From Loktanella sp. (lineage in GTDB: Bacteria > Pseudomonadota > Alphaproteobacteria > Rhodobacterales > Rhodobacteraceae): 64,000 nucleotides of DNA. Numbering within the stretch: the stretch's first letter is position 1; the number at the start of each line of letters is the position of its first letter. Of the stretch, positions 39,491-50,318 are shown piece after piece. Position numbers and translations under genes: made by a program. The notes under the pieces were generated by a model. The model was given only the letters and a program-made list of their open reading frames with translations, made no database searches and was not told the DNA's origin. The stretch is from assembly GCA_024686085.1 (NCBI GenBank), contig JAIBDT010000001.1, forward strand, positions 1 to 64,000. The letters run 5' to 3'.

Positions 39491-40297
39491 ATGTCTGTCT
39501 CTCCATCGCTATTGGCGCAAGTTGATCCTGTTTGGCACCGCATTCGGCAAGAAGCCAAAGACGCTGTTGCTGCTGAACCTCTTATGGGAGGCCTGATTCA
39601 TAGCGGCATTTTACATCACGAAACACTTGAAACCGCCTTGGCGCAGCGTATCGCGATGAAGCTTGCCTCGGCCGAGATGTCCGAGCAGATTTTGCGCGAG
39701 CTTGCTGACGAGGCGATGCAAGCTGATCCAGACCTATCTGGCGCGGCGCGTGCTGACCTTGTGGCCATTCTAGATCGCGATCCTGCGTGTGATCGTCTTT
39801 TACAGCCGCTTTTGTTCTTCAAGGGGTTTCAGGCTATTCAGGCTTACCGTCTAGCGCATTGGTTATGGCGTACTGGGCGTAAGGATTTGGCATATTTCGT
39901 TCAAATGCGCACAAGCGAAATCTTTGGCGTTGATATCCATCCTGCCGCACGGATCGGGCGCGGGATCATGGTTGATCACGCCCATTCGATTGTGATTGGT
40001 GAAACGGCGGTCGTTGGTGACAATGTGTCGATGCTGCATTCCGTGACTTTGGGCGGAACTGGTAAAGACCACGATGACCGCCATCCAAAGATTGAAAACG
40101 GTGTTTTGATCGGGGCAGGAGCCAAAGTCTTGGGCAATATTACTGTTGGTCATTGCAGCCGCATCGCTGCGGGGTCTGTTGTGCTACAGGCTGTCCCGCC
40201 GATGAAGACGGTTGCGGGTGTGCCTGCGCGGATCGTGGGCGAGGCCGGCTGCGCGCATCCAAGTATCTCGATGGACCAGATCCTGCACGAGAAGTAA
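39491..40297 (+). CDS. cysE: Serine O-acetyltransferase
   Basis: GVDIHPAARIGRGIMVDHAHSIVIGETAVVGDNVSMLHSVTLGGTGK. Confidence 0.95.
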   Translation: MSVSPSLLAQVDPVWHRIRQEAKDAVAAEPLMGGLIHSGILHHETLETALAQRIAMKLASAEMSEQILRELADEAMQADPDLSGAARADLVAILDRDPACDRLLQPLLFFKGFQAIQAYRLAHWLWRTGRKDLAYFVQMRTSEIFGVDIHPAARIGRGIMVDHAHSIVIGETAVVGDNVSMLHSVTLGGTGKDHDDRHPKIENGVLIGAGAKVLGNITVGHCSRIAAGSVVLQAVPPMKTVAGVPARIVGEAGCAHPSISMDQILHEK

Positions 40298-40314
40298 GTA
40301 TCTATTTTTAAATG

Positions 40315-40345
40315 AAAAAGGCCGGGCGATTTGCCCGGCCTTTTT
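40315..40345. terminator. Bidirectional terminator cysE/pdhC
   Basis: AAAAAGGCCGGGC...GCCCGGCCTTTTT. Confidence 0.85.
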
Positions 40346-40363
40346 GTTTTCCATCGCTCGCGA

Positions 40364-41638
40364 TTAAGCGAGCATTGTCATCGGGTTCTCAAGGTTGTCC
40401 TTGATTGCGTTCAGCAGATTGGCACCCAACGCCCCATCAATCACGCGGTGATCGACGGACAATGTAGTCGACATCACGATGCCAACGGTCAATTCGCCAT
40501 CAGCGCCAACAATTGGCTTTTTCACACCAGCACCGACGGCCAAGATGGCCGAATGGGGTGGGTTGATGATCGCATCAAAGTTGTCGATGCCGAACATCCC
40601 GAGGTTGGAAATCGCGAAACTTCCGCCTTGGTATTCATGCGGCGCAAGCTTGCGGTCGCGGGCGCGTGTGGCGAGATCTTTCATCTCGGAAGACATCGCA
40701 GATAGCGACTTCATCTCGCTGTCGCGCAAGACTGGTGTAAACAAGCCACCTTCAATCGCCACGGCAACGGCCACGTCGGATTTGGTGAACTTCAACGTGC
40801 GGTCACCTGCCCAAACGGCGTTGGCTTCTGGCACTTGCTGAAGGGCAAGCGCACAGGCTTTGATGATGAAATCGTTGACCGACAGCTTAACGCCACGGCC
40901 TTCGAGTTGCTTGTTCAACTGGCTACGAAACTTCATCAGCGCATCAAGGTTGATGTCTCGGCGCAGATAGAAGTGCGGCACGGACTGCTTTGCTTCTGTC
41001 AGACGAGAAGCAATGATCTTGCGCATCCCGTCGAGTTTGACCTCTTCGAACGGACGACCTTCATACATCTTGATCACAGCATCAGACGACGGACCAGAGG
41101 CCAACGCAGCCGCTGGTGCCGCAGCAGCAGCCTTTGGCGCAGCAGTTGCGTTCTCAACGTCCGCTTTCACAATACGGCCATGCGGGCCAGAGCCTGCAAT
41201 CGTGGAGAGGTCCAGACCCTTATCGGCCGCAATGCGCCGCGCCAACGGCGTTGCGAAAATGCGATTTCCGTCTTTGGCAGCAGGGGCCGCTGGGGCAGGG
41301 GATACCGCCGCCGCTGGGGCCGCCGCTTCTGCCTTTGGTGCAGCAGCCGCCGCAGCAGGTGCCGCAGACACGGACCCAATGTCAGATGCGCTTTCGCCAT
41401 CCTCCAACAACACGGCGATGACGGCGTTGACTTTCACGCCTTCAGTACCTTCCGCGATGACGATCTTGCCGATGACGCCTTCGTCAACGGCCTCGAACTC
41501 CATCGTGGCTTTGTCGGTCTCGATTTCGGCCAGAATGTCACCAGAGGAGACATTGTCGCCCTCTTTCACGTGCCATTTCGCCAATGTGCCTTCTTCCATC
41601 GTTGGCGACAGGGCGGGCATCAGAATTTCTGTAGGCAT
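40364..41638 (-). CDS. pdhC: Pyruvate dehydrogenase E2 (dihydrolipoamide acetyltransferase)
   Basis: Lipoyl domain ([11 protein letters not shown]), Ala/Pro linkers, [14 protein letters not shown] catalytic motif. Confidence 0.95.
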   Translation of the reverse strand: MPTEILMPALSPTMEEGTLAKWHVKEGDNVSSGDILAEIETDKATMEFEAVDEGVIGKIVIAEGTEGVKVNAVIAVLLEDGESASDIGSVSAAPAAAAAAPKAEAAAPAAAVSPAPAAPAAKDGNRIFATPLARRIAADKGLDLSTIAGSGPHGRIVKADVENATAAPKAAAAAPAAALASGPSSDAVIKMYEGRPFEEVKLDGMRKIIASRLTEAKQSVPHFYLRRDINLDALMKFRSQLNKQLEGRGVKLSVNDFIIKACALALQQVPEANAVWAGDRTLKFTKSDVAVAVAIEGGLFTPVLRDSEMKSLSAMSSEMKDLATRARDRKLAPHEYQGGSFAISNLGMFGIDNFDAIINPPHSAILAVGAGVKKPIVGADGELTVGIVMSTTLSVDHRVIDGALGANLLNAIKDNLENPMTMLA

Positions 41639-41650
41639 GCTCTTATCTCC

Positions 41651-43015
41651 TTAACGGTAAGTTACTTTTTTGCAGGCTTCGACAACTTCGTCAGCGGTCA
41701 AAAGCGCGTGCTTTTCAAGGTTTGCGGCATATGGCATTGGCACGTCTTTGCCTGTGCAAGTGATGACAGGAGCGTCGAGGTAATCGAACGCCTCTTGCAT
41801 GATCACGCCGCTGATGTAGCCACCGACAGAACCTTGTGGCCAGCCTTCTTCGACGGTCACACAGCGGTTCGTTTTGCGCACGGATGCAAGGATGGTTTCA
41901 GTGTCCATTGGACGCAAGGAGCGCAGGTTGATGACCTCGGCAGAGATACCGTCCTCGGCCAACTTGTCGGCTGCGGCAAGTGCGTACGTCATGCCGATAC
42001 CAAAGGTGACGATGGTGACATCTGACCCTTCACGCTCGATCTTGGCCTTACCGAATGGAATTGTGAAATCCTCAACGTCGGGCACTTCGAAAGTTTTGCC
42101 ATACATGATTTCATTTTCAAGGAAGATCACAGGGTTATTGTCGCGGATCGCGGTCTTCATCAGACCTTTTGCGTCGGCGGCAGAGTAAGGCATTACAACC
42201 TTAAGACCCGGGATTTGCATAAACCATGCGGCGAAATCCTGCGAGTGCTGAGCGCCAACGCGGGCCGCAGCACCGTTTGGACCACGGAAAACGATAGGGG
42301 CACCCATTTGTCCGCCAGACATATAAAGTGTCTTGGCCGCAGAGTTGATGATGTGATCCATCGCTTGCAGGGCAAAGTTGAATGTCATGAATTCGACAAT
42401 CGGGCGCAGACCAGCCATCGCAGAACCAACTGCGATACCCGCAAAGCCAAGTTCGGTGATCGGTGTGTCAACGACACGCTTGGCCCCAAATTCGTCAAGC
42501 ATCCCTTGGGAAATCTTGTACGCACCTTGGTATTCGCCAACTTCTTCACCCATCAGGTAAACAGTCTCGTCGGCGCGCATTTCCTCTGACATGCCTTCGC
42601 GCAGTGCTTCACGCACTGTCATCTGCTTCATCTTCGTGCCTTCGGGCCAATCGGGGCTTTGAGGGACGGACACGGCAACAGGGGCAGCGGAAGAAGCGGC
42701 AGGTGCAGCAGCAGGCGCAGCAGTTGCAGTTTCAGCAGGGGCCGACGACGCAACAGCCGCAGAGGCGTCTTCGCCATCTTCCAGCAACACGGCGATTGCC
42801 ACGTTCACTTTGACGCCTTCGGTTCCTTCAGCGATCAGAATTTTGCCGATTACGCCTTCGTCAACGGCCTCAAATTCCATCGTTGCTTTGTCGGTTTCGA
42901 TTTCGGCCAGAATGTCACCGCTTGAGACGGTATCACCTTCTTTGACCAACCATTTTGCCAGCGTGCCTTCTTCCATTGTAGGGGAAAGGGCGGGCATTAG
43001 AATTTCAATAGCCAT
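41651..43015 (-). CDS. pdhB: Pyruvate dehydrogenase E1 beta with N-terminal lipoyl domain
   Basis: Lipoyl domain plus E1-beta ([35 protein letters not shown]). Confidence 0.95.
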   Translation of the reverse strand: MAIEILMPALSPTMEEGTLAKWLVKEGDTVSSGDILAEIETDKATMEFEAVDEGVIGKILIAEGTEGVKVNVAIAVLLEDGEDASAAVASSAPAETATAAPAAAPAASSAAPVAVSVPQSPDWPEGTKMKQMTVREALREGMSEEMRADETVYLMGEEVGEYQGAYKISQGMLDEFGAKRVVDTPITELGFAGIAVGSAMAGLRPIVEFMTFNFALQAMDHIINSAAKTLYMSGGQMGAPIVFRGPNGAAARVGAQHSQDFAAWFMQIPGLKVVMPYSAADAKGLMKTAIRDNNPVIFLENEIMYGKTFEVPDVEDFTIPFGKAKIEREGSDVTIVTFGIGMTYALAAADKLAEDGISAEVINLRSLRPMDTETILASVRKTNRCVTVEEGWPQGSVGGYISGVIMQEAFDYLDAPVITCTGKDVPMPYAANLEKHALLTADEVVEACKKVTYR

Positions 43016-43029
43016 GTTTCGTAATCCCC

Positions 43030-44025
43030 TTACGCGTCTGTGTAGATGTCTGTCCAAAGCTCTGACAAATCAGGCTCTGGGCTGGTTTTTGCAAACTCGG
43101 CGCTCTCGTTTACAATCGCTTTGATCTCTTTGTCGATCGCCTTGAGATCATCCTCGGACGCGTATTTGCCTGTCAAAAGCATGTCGCGGACTTGCTCGAT
43201 TGGATCGCGCTCGTCTTTCATCTTTTGGACTTCTTCGCGTGTGCGGTATTTCGCAGGGTCAGACATAGAGTGGCCGCGATAACGGTATGTTTTCACTTCC
43301 AATATGTAAGGACCTTCGCCAGAGCGGCAATGCGCCACGGCGCGCTCGCCTGCCGCTTTGACGGCGAGAACATCCATGCCGTCCACTTCTTCGCCTGGAA
43401 TGCCGTAGGCTGCACCGCGTTCCCAAAGGGATGGTGACTTTGTTGAGCGCTTAACACTCATACCCATGGCGTATTGGTTATTTTCGATGACGAAAACGAC
43501 TGGCAAGTCCCAAAGTTCCGCCATGTTATAGGCCTCGTAAACTTGGCCTTGGTTCGCAGCGCCATCGCCGAAGTACGCAAACGTCACACGTTTATTGTCG
43601 AGGTACTTGTCAGCAAACGCCAATCCAGCCCCAAGAGGGACCTGAGCGGCAACAATACCGTGGCCGCCGTAGAAGTGCTTTTCCTTGGAGAACATGTGCA
43701 TCGAGCCGCCTTTGCCGCGCGAATAACCGCCTTCGCGGCCTGTCAGCTCGGCCATGACGCCCTTTGGATCCATGCCGCAGGCCAACATATGGCCGTGGTC
43801 GCGGTAGGATGTGACGCGCTTGTCGCCTTCCTCTGCGGCGGCTTCTAAGCCGACAACAACAGCTTCTTGTCCGATGTAGAGGTGGCAAAAGCCGCCAATC
43901 AGACCCATGCCGTACAACTGACCCGCTTTTTCTTCAAAGCGCCGTATCAACAGCATTTCACGGTAATGTCCCATTAGCTCTTCGGCTGAGACGTTCGGCT
44001 TGGCATCTGCCTTTTTGGCTGACAT
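43030..44025 (-). CDS. pdhA: Pyruvate dehydrogenase E1 alpha
   Basis: [35 protein letters not shown]. Confidence 0.95.
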   Translation of the reverse strand: MSAKKADAKPNVSAEELMGHYREMLLIRRFEEKAGQLYGMGLIGGFCHLYIGQEAVVVGLEAAAEEGDKRVTSYRDHGHMLACGMDPKGVMAELTGREGGYSRGKGGSMHMFSKEKHFYGGHGIVAAQVPLGAGLAFADKYLDNKRVTFAYFGDGAANQGQVYEAYNMAELWDLPVVFVIENNQYAMGMSVKRSTKSPSLWERGAAYGIPGEEVDGMDVLAVKAAGERAVAHCRSGEGPYILEVKTYRYRGHSMSDPAKYRTREEVQKMKDERDPIEQVRDMLLTGKYASEDDLKAIDKEIKAIVNESAEFAKTSPEPDLSELWTDIYTDA

Positions 44026-44148
44026 GCATTTCCTCCATCGCGAAAACAAAATTAGTTTAGCATTAAACTATCTTTATCCGATCAGTTCAGGAATTGCGAG
44101 GGGCAATCTTACGCTTCGTCAACGTAGGCGTGCATACCTGGTTTTCGC

Positions 44149-44448
44149 TTAGCGAATAACGATCTCGTCGGTCCGGATAAGGCCCAAGACGTCGCGGGCC
44201 TGTTCGTCGAGCAGATCAAGGTCAAGGTAATTGTCCGACAGGCGGCGCGTCAGATTTTCCATCCGAGCCACATCGATTTCGACAAGCCGTAGTTCTTCTT
44301 GCAAGGCACGATGCTCGGCCAGAACTTCGCTACGACGGAAAACGCCATAATCACCCTGCACGGCAGCAAAGGTGAAATAGAGGCCCAACATCAGGGCACC
44401 CATAAAATATAGCAAAGTGCCCATCGCGGGACGGCTGCGTCGGTTCAT
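44149..44448 (-). CDS. FtsB/DivIC-family septum formation initiator
   Basis: Single TM plus coiled coil: HRALQEELRLVEIDVARMENLTRRL...DLDLLDEQARDVLGLIRTDEIVI. Confidence 0.88.
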   Translation of the reverse strand: MNRRSRPAMGTLLYFMGALMLGLYFTFAAVQGDYGVFRRSEVLAEHRALQEELRLVEIDVARMENLTRRLSDNYLDLDLLDEQARDVLGLIRTDEIVIR

Positions 44449-44560
44449 CGTTCTGCCTCACTATCTTCTCTACCGGAAGACTGAGATCAGAATCGCATAT
44501 TTGATTCGCAAAGGGAATCCCCTTTCTGCCTTGCAAAGCAGAAAGGTGCCGAAATCCTCT

Positions 44561-45451
44561 TTAACTAACTGAGGCAGCGTAGATGTCGTCAATCGTTGCC
44601 GCGATTGTTGCGTTAAAGTCCGCATCGCCTTGTTGGGCTGACAGGCCTTCGGTCAATGCACGTGAGAAGCTTGCGATTACACCCGCGTTCTTGGCAAGAC
44701 GCGCATTCGCTTCGTCGCGTGAATAGCCGCCAGACAGGGCTACGACCCGTACCACGCGCTTGTGGTTGACCAATTTGGCATAGATATTTGGCTGTTCTGG
44801 AAGCGTCAGTTTCAACATGACAAAAGCATCATCGGGCAGGGCGTCAAGGTGACGCTGAAGCGCGGCAAGCAGCATTTCCTCGGCTTCGGCTTTGTCCGTA
44901 ATTGAAATTGTGATCTCGGGCTCGATAATCGGCACCAGACCCGCTGCGATAATCTGTTTGGCGATCTCAAACTGCTGGGCAACGATGGCCTCAATACCAT
45001 CGGGATTTGCAGCGCTTACCACAGAGCGCATTTTTGTTCCAAACATTCCAGCCGAGACTGCGCGGGCCAGCAAGGTATCCAAGCCGTCGATTGGTTTCAT
45101 CAGTTGCACGCCGTCGTGCTGGTCCATCAAGCCCTTGTCGACTTTCAAAAACGGCACAACGCCTTGATCTTCCCAAAGGCTTTGTGCTGCGGGCTTACCG
45201 CCGATTTGACGGTCCATTGTCATTTCAAACAAGATCGCGCCGACAACTTTGTCACCTGTAAATGCAGGGGCATTGACGATGCGACTGCGCATCTGGTGCA
45301 TCAAGGTGAACATCTCGTCATCGTTGGCATAGGCATCTTCCGAGATGCCATAAAGACCAAGCGCCTTTGGCGTGGAGCCGCCCGATTGATCAAGAGCTGC
45401 GATGAAACCCTTACCAGATTGCACTTGCTCGAACTGCGCTTGATTGACCAT
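44561..45451 (-). CDS. Class I fructose-bisphosphate aldolase
   Basis: GKGFIAALDQSGGSTPKAL; LVPIIEPEI; VVALSGGYSRDEAN. Confidence 0.92.
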   Translation of the reverse strand: MVNQAQFEQVQSGKGFIAALDQSGGSTPKALGLYGISEDAYANDDEMFTLMHQMRSRIVNAPAFTGDKVVGAILFEMTMDRQIGGKPAAQSLWEDQGVVPFLKVDKGLMDQHDGVQLMKPIDGLDTLLARAVSAGMFGTKMRSVVSAANPDGIEAIVAQQFEIAKQIIAAGLVPIIEPEITISITDKAEAEEMLLAALQRHLDALPDDAFVMLKLTLPEQPNIYAKLVNHKRVVRVVALSGGYSRDEANARLAKNAGVIASFSRALTEGLSAQQGDADFNATIAATIDDIYAASVS

Positions 45452-45457
45452 CTGAAA

Positions 45458-45496
45458 AGGCTCCTATGACTAAATGTTGACTTGTCATAGGAGCCT
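45458..45496 (-). promoter_or_regulatory. Perfect 13-bp hairpin in the aldolase 5' UTR covering the Shine-Dalgarno
   Basis: mRNA sense: AGGCTCCTATGAC-AAGTCAACATTTA-GTCATAGGAGCCT-TTTCAG-ATG; AGGAG lies in the 3' arm. Confidence 0.6.
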
Positions 45497-45538
45497 GTTT
45501 TCTAAAGCACAATTCTGGTTACGCTACCGTTAGCGCAA

Positions 45539-46717
45539 TCAGCCGTTAAGTGCGGCAACTCCGGGCAGTTCTTTGCCTTCCATCCATTCGAGGAACGCGC
45601 CGCCAGCGGTCGAGATGTAGGTAAAGTCCTTGGCTGCGTCCGCTTGGTTCAATGCCGCAACCGTATCGCCACCACCAGCAACAGAGATCAATTTGCCCGC
45701 TTTGGTCAATTTGGCCGCTGCTTGCGCTGCTGCATTTGTTGCCGCATCAAAAGGGGCAATTTCAAAGGCGCCAAGCGGGCCGTTCCAAACAAGTGTCTTT
45801 GCGTTGGTCAGCACCTCTTCGATATAGGCCACAGTTGCAGGGCCTGCATCCAAGATCATAGCATCTGCAGGGCAGGCCTCTGGTGCGACGGTTTCATTGT
45901 CAGCGTCCGCTTTGAAGTCGCGCGCCACGACGATGTCGCGCGGCAAGATGATTTCGCAGCCTACGATCTTGGCTTTTTCCAAAATCTCACGCGCTGTATC
46001 CGCCAGATCATGTTCACAAAGGGATTTGCCAACGTTGATGCCTTGGGCTGCCAAGAAAGTGTTCGCCATGCCGCCGCCGATGATCAAGTGATCGACCTTG
46101 CCGACCAGATTGCCCAATAAGTCCAGTTTGGTTGAAACTTTCGCGCCTCCCACCACAGCAACTACGGGGCGCTTGGGTGAGCCTAACGCTGCTTCTAGCG
46201 CGCCGAGTTCTTCAGCCATCAAACGACCCGCACAAGATGGGCGTAGCTTTGCAATTGCGGCGGTGCTGGCGTGGGCTCGGTGGGCTGCAGAGAACGCGTC
46301 ATTCACGTAGATATCGCAAAGCGAGGCCAAGCGTTTGGCAAAAGCTGGATCGTTTGCCTCTTCGCCGGGATTAAAGCGCAGGTTTTCCAACAGCAAAACC
46401 TCGTCGCCTTGCATTTCCTTGACCGCATCGCGGTAATCGCTATCGGCAAAGGTCACAGGCACGCCCAGTTCATCAGCCACGGCAGGGGCGATGTGAATGA
46501 GGGACATGGATTCGACGACCTTGCCCTTTGGGCGTCCATAGTGGGCCATCAAGATGACTTTGCCGCCTGCATCTTGTATGTCATAGACAGTATCCGCGAT
46601 CCGCTCGATACGGGTCATGTCGGTCACGACGCCGTTTTCCATAGGCACGTTGATATCCACACGCACAAGCACGCGTTTGCCTTTAAGGTCCATGTCGTCA
46701 AGCGTCTTCCAAGCCAT
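45539..46717 (-). CDS. pgk: Phosphoglycerate kinase
   Basis: [30 protein letters not shown]. Confidence 0.97.
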   Translation of the reverse strand: MAWKTLDDMDLKGKRVLVRVDINVPMENGVVTDMTRIERIADTVYDIQDAGGKVILMAHYGRPKGKVVESMSLIHIAPAVADELGVPVTFADSDYRDAVKEMQGDEVLLLENLRFNPGEEANDPAFAKRLASLCDIYVNDAFSAAHRAHASTAAIAKLRPSCAGRLMAEELGALEAALGSPKRPVVAVVGGAKVSTKLDLLGNLVGKVDHLIIGGGMANTFLAAQGINVGKSLCEHDLADTAREILEKAKIVGCEIILPRDIVVARDFKADADNETVAPEACPADAMILDAGPATVAYIEEVLTNAKTLVWNGPLGAFEIAPFDAATNAAAQAAAKLTKAGKLISVAGGGDTVAALNQADAAKDFTYISTAGGAFLEWMEGKELPGVAALNG

Positions 46718-46848
46718 TTCAGCCTCCGAGGTTCAGGTATTTGTGCCGTCATTGCGGCAGATATCGCCGCAGGTCAACCGTGCGCCTTGGCAATCGGGCT
46801 TTCGGGCCATATGTAACTGCGCAAAGTTATACTCTAAAGGAGCCCAAA

Positions 46849-47355
46849 ATGGCCGATATCAAAGATCCAGAAAACACAATCATCATGACCCTCAAGGGCG
46901 GTGACGTGATTATCCAGTTGTTGCCAGACGTGGCGCCATTGCACACGGCACGTATGAAAGAGCTTGCACGCGCAGGCGCATACGACAACGTGGCGTTCCA
47001 CCGTGTGATTGACGGCTTCATGGCGCAAACTGGCGATGTGCAGCACGCGAACATGGAAAAAGACTATAACCCTGGCCGCGCGGGCACTGGTGGGTCTGAT
47101 CTAGGTGACGTTCCTGCAGAGTTTTCAAAAATTCCACATGCACGTGGCTCTTTGGGCGCTGCCCGTTCTGCGAACCCGAACTCTGCCAACTCGCAGTTCT
47201 TTATCAACTTCAAAGATAACGATTTTCTCAACGGTCAATACACCGTTTACGGCAATGTAATGTCTGGCATGGAACATGTTGATGCGATCGCAAAAGGCGA
47301 GCCACCTGCGAACCCAGATCGCATGATCTCAGTGAAGGTTGCTGCAGATGTATAA
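46849..47355 (+). CDS. Peptidyl-prolyl cis-trans isomerase (cyclophilin), no signal peptide
   Basis: FHRVIDGFMAQTGDVQ...NSANSQFFINF. Confidence 0.95.
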   Translation: MADIKDPENTIIMTLKGGDVIIQLLPDVAPLHTARMKELARAGAYDNVAFHRVIDGFMAQTGDVQHANMEKDYNPGRAGTGGSDLGDVPAEFSKIPHARGSLGAARSANPNSANSQFFINFKDNDFLNGQYTVYGNVMSGMEHVDAIAKGEPPANPDRMISVKVAADV

Positions 47356-47890
47356 GATCGCTGGCATTCTGGCACTTGTGGCTGGTCCTGCGTTTGCGAC
47401 TGGCCTTGAGATTGACGTTGCAGGCGTTGCCAACGGCACGATCAAGATCGACTTGTTCGAGGACACAGCACCCCTGCATGTCGCCCAGATCACGGCAATT
47501 GCCGCAGCTGGCGATTACGACGGAGTTGTTTTCCATCGCGTGATCGAAGGTTTCATGGCGCAGACGGGCGACGTGCAATTCGGCAAGGGAGAAGACACTG
47601 CACGTGCGGGTATGGGCGGATCTGATCTGCCTGACATCGCGGCCGAGTTCTCTGACCTACCGTTTGATCGTGGTGTTGTTGGTATGGCACGTAGCCAAAA
47701 CCCGAACTCTGCAAACTCGCAGTTTTTCATCATGTTTGACGCCGGTCACTTCCTAAACGGCCAATACACTGTTGTTGGTACAGTGACGGAAGGCATGGAT
47801 ATTGTTGACCAAATTAAGCTGGGCACGGGCGGCAACGGCGCCGTTGTTGGCACGCCTGACATGATGCAAGCAGTGCGCGTCACAGAGTAA
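47348..47890 (+). CDS. Peptidyl-prolyl cis-trans isomerase (cyclophilin) with signal peptide
   Basis: MYKIAGILALVAGPAFATG; FHRVIEGFMAQTGDVQ...NSANSQFFIMF. Confidence 0.95.
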   Translation: MYKIAGILALVAGPAFATGLEIDVAGVANGTIKIDLFEDTAPLHVAQITAIAAAGDYDGVVFHRVIEGFMAQTGDVQFGKGEDTARAGMGGSDLPDIAAEFSDLPFDRGVVGMARSQNPNSANSQFFIMFDAGHFLNGQYTVVGTVTEGMDIVDQIKLGTGGNGAVVGTPDMMQAVRVTE

Positions 47891-47900
47891 CAAGTACCTG

Positions 47901-47930
47901 TAGCCCCCTCACAACTGCGCGAGGGGGCTA
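47901..47930 (+). terminator. Hairpin after cyclophilin pair
   Basis: TAGCCCCCTC...GAGGGGGCTA; no strong T-run. Confidence 0.6.
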
Positions 47931-47982
47931 TGCGTCAGTCCAATGCATAGGCACAGTCCGGTCAACCTGATCGGAGAAAAAT

Positions 47983-48951
47983 ATGCGCCTTATCCTCTTT
48001 TTTGCAGCCATCTGCCTGAGCGCTGGTCAAGCCATCGCGAGCCCTGATTTCTGGGTGCATGAGTGGCCAAATACCGATTTTGAGAAAACGACTGTCGAAA
48101 GCTGGGTCGAGATCCTTTCTGGGGGGCCTGCAAAAGACGGTATTCCTGCGCTTTCTGATCCGACCTTCCATACGGTTGCCGAGGAGGCCGCGCTGACGGA
48201 CCGAGAACCCGTAATAACTGTCGAGATTGCGGGCCAATCGCCCCGCGCATATCCTATTCGCTATCTAACTTGGCACGAAATTGTCAATGATACGGTAGGC
48301 GGAATCCCGGTTGCGGTAACGTTCTGTCCGTTGTGCAATTCGGGGATTACCTTCGATCGGCGCACAGCCTCAGGCACCTTGACGTTCGGCGTGTCTGGCA
48401 AGCTGCGGAACTCTGACATGATCATGTTTGACCGCGAAACCGAAAGTTGGTGGCAACAAGCCATCGGGACCGCCATCGTTGGCGATCTGACAGGCGCAGA
48501 GCTGGATACACTGCCAAGCTGGATGGAAAGCTGGGATGCATTTCGCACCCGTAACCCTGATGGGTTGGTGATGGATATGCCTGCGTTCAACCGCAACTAT
48601 GGAGCCAATCCGTATGTTAAATATGATAGCCTACACAGACCATTCCTATATTCGGGAGAACTGCCGCCGCATGATATCCCTGCATTGGCTCGTGTGGTGC
48701 GTGTCGGAGATCGAGCATGGCCGCTGACACGTGTCGCAAAAGAAGGTGCCGTGACCGAGAACGGTGTCACGCTGACATGGGCTGCAGGACAGGCATCTGC
48801 ACTTGATACTGATCAAATCGGGCAGGGCAAGGATGTAGGAAATGTGCGGGTGCGCGATGCCGCCGGAAATAACCTTGCGCATGATGTGATGTTCGCGTTC
48901 GCCTTCCATGCATTCTGGCCCAAGGGGCAGTGGATGATCACGCCCGACTAG
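47983..48951 (+). CDS. DUF3179 domain secreted protein
   Basis: Signal peptide; VAVTFCPLCNSGITFDRRTASGTLTFGVSGKLRNSDMIMFDRETESWWQQ. Confidence 0.88.
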   Translation: MRLILFFAAICLSAGQAIASPDFWVHEWPNTDFEKTTVESWVEILSGGPAKDGIPALSDPTFHTVAEEAALTDREPVITVEIAGQSPRAYPIRYLTWHEIVNDTVGGIPVAVTFCPLCNSGITFDRRTASGTLTFGVSGKLRNSDMIMFDRETESWWQQAIGTAIVGDLTGAELDTLPSWMESWDAFRTRNPDGLVMDMPAFNRNYGANPYVKYDSLHRPFLYSGELPPHDIPALARVVRVGDRAWPLTRVAKEGAVTENGVTLTWAAGQASALDTDQIGQGKDVGNVRVRDAAGNNLAHDVMFAFAFHAFWPKGQWMITPD

Positions 48952-48988
48952 GCTTGACTTGGCGCGCGCGGCCCTGTCCTTTGCCGCT

Positions 48989-49891
48989 ATGGATAGAAAA
49001 CCGCAGATTGATACGTTCGGCGCGCTTGCCCTGACAGGTTTTGCGCTGTTGCTGGCTTTTAACCAAGTCGTGATCAAGGTCACGAATGGTGGGTTGCAGC
49101 CGATCTTCTTTGCAGGTGCGCGTTCGGCGGGCGCAGTGATTTGTATTTATTTCTGGATGCGTTGGCGCGGAATACCGCTGCAATTTCCGCACCGTTCAAT
49201 CCTTTTTGGTACCATCACAGGTATTGTATTTGCGTTTGAATTCATGTTGTTATTCATCGCACTTGACCTAACAACTGTTGGGCGGTCAGGCGTGATATTC
49301 TATTCTATGCCGCTCTGGCTTGCGATTCTTGCCCATATCTTTGTGCCGGGTGATCAACTGACTGCACGCAAAACACTCGGCTTGGGCTTTGCGATCTGTG
49401 GTGTGGCTTGGGCGATCCTTGCGCGTGATAGCGGCGAGGCGAATATCTGGGGTGATCTCGCGGCCCTAGGCGCGGCAATTGGTTGGGCTGTAACCGCCAT
49501 GCTGGCCAAAGCGTCACCATTGTCGAAAGTCCGTCCTGAAATGCAATTGCTATGGCAAGTAGGCGTCTCTGCCCCGATCTTGTTATTCGCGTCTTTGTTT
49601 TATGGTGATCTGATCCGTGATCTGGCGCCAATTCACCTTTGGGGACTGGCATTCCAGATTTTGGTTGTCGTCAGCGCAGGCTTTATCTTCTGGCTTTGGC
49701 TCTTGTCGATCTATCCTGCTAGCGGTGTCGCATCCTTTAGCTTTTTATCGCCAGTGCTGAGCGTCGGCCTTGGGTGGCTTTTGTTGGGTGAAAAGGTTGG
49801 CCCAAGTTTGCTGGGTGCGCTGGTTCTTGTGGCGATTGGGATCATCCTTATCAACCGCCCAAAGAAGCCTAAGACAGTACATCCGTCATGA
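48989..49891 (+). CDS. EamA/DMT family transporter
   Basis: About 10 TM segments, duplicated EamA pattern. Confidence 0.88.
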   Translation: MDRKPQIDTFGALALTGFALLLAFNQVVIKVTNGGLQPIFFAGARSAGAVICIYFWMRWRGIPLQFPHRSILFGTITGIVFAFEFMLLFIALDLTTVGRSGVIFYSMPLWLAILAHIFVPGDQLTARKTLGLGFAICGVAWAILARDSGEANIWGDLAALGAAIGWAVTAMLAKASPLSKVRPEMQLLWQVGVSAPILLFASLFYGDLIRDLAPIHLWGLAFQILVVVSAGFIFWLWLLSIYPASGVASFSFLSPVLSVGLGWLLLGEKVGPSLLGALVLVAIGIILINRPKKPKTVHPS

Positions 49892-50318
49892 TCCGTTGAT
49901 CCGCAGATTGATTAAATCCAACGCGTTTGCAAAAGCTGGCCAGCCGCGCATCATCATCGACACGCACCTGCAAGGCCCGAATGCCCGCCTGACCAAGCGA
50001 GACAGCAACTGCATGCAGTACCTCTGTACCGATCCCGCGACTGCGCACCGATGGGCGGATAAACACCTCTTCGACCCAACCGATCATGCCGCCAAGGCGC
50101 ACAGACCAGCCGAACGTGACCAGCACATAGCCCAAGGGCGCACGTTGCGGCCCGATGAGCCATACAGCGCCTAAGGGCGAGCCTTCAAGCAGCGGAGCTG
50201 CGACCTTAGCACGGTGCACGTCATCGTAGTCTAAGCCAAGTTCTTCGTGGTAGCGGCCCATTAGCGACAAAAGCCGTTCGTCATCCGCGGGGCCACCGAG
50301 GTTAATTGCAGTTGTCAT
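49869..50318 (-). CDS. GNAT family N-acetyltransferase
   Basis: EVFIRPSVRSRGIGTEVLHAV. Confidence 0.88.
   Translation of the reverse strand: MTTAINLGGPADDERLLSLMGRYHEELGLDYDDVHRAKVAAPLLEGSPLGAVWLIGPQRAPLGYVLVTFGWSVRLGGMIGWVEEVFIRPSVRSRGIGTEVLHAVAVSLGQAGIRALQVRVDDDARLASFCKRVGFNQSADQRIMTDVLS

Noticed and set aside
40835-42025. 396-aa ORF on + strand across pdhC/pdhB
   Set aside because: Antisense to two strongly supported conserved genes; skewed composition (Arg/His/Phe/Cys rich) typical of a shadow frame.
44055-44080. Degenerate CtrA-like motif TTAGTTTAGCATTAA upstream of pdhA
   Set aside because: One mismatch in a core half-site; not distinguishable from chance in AT-rich intergenic DNA.
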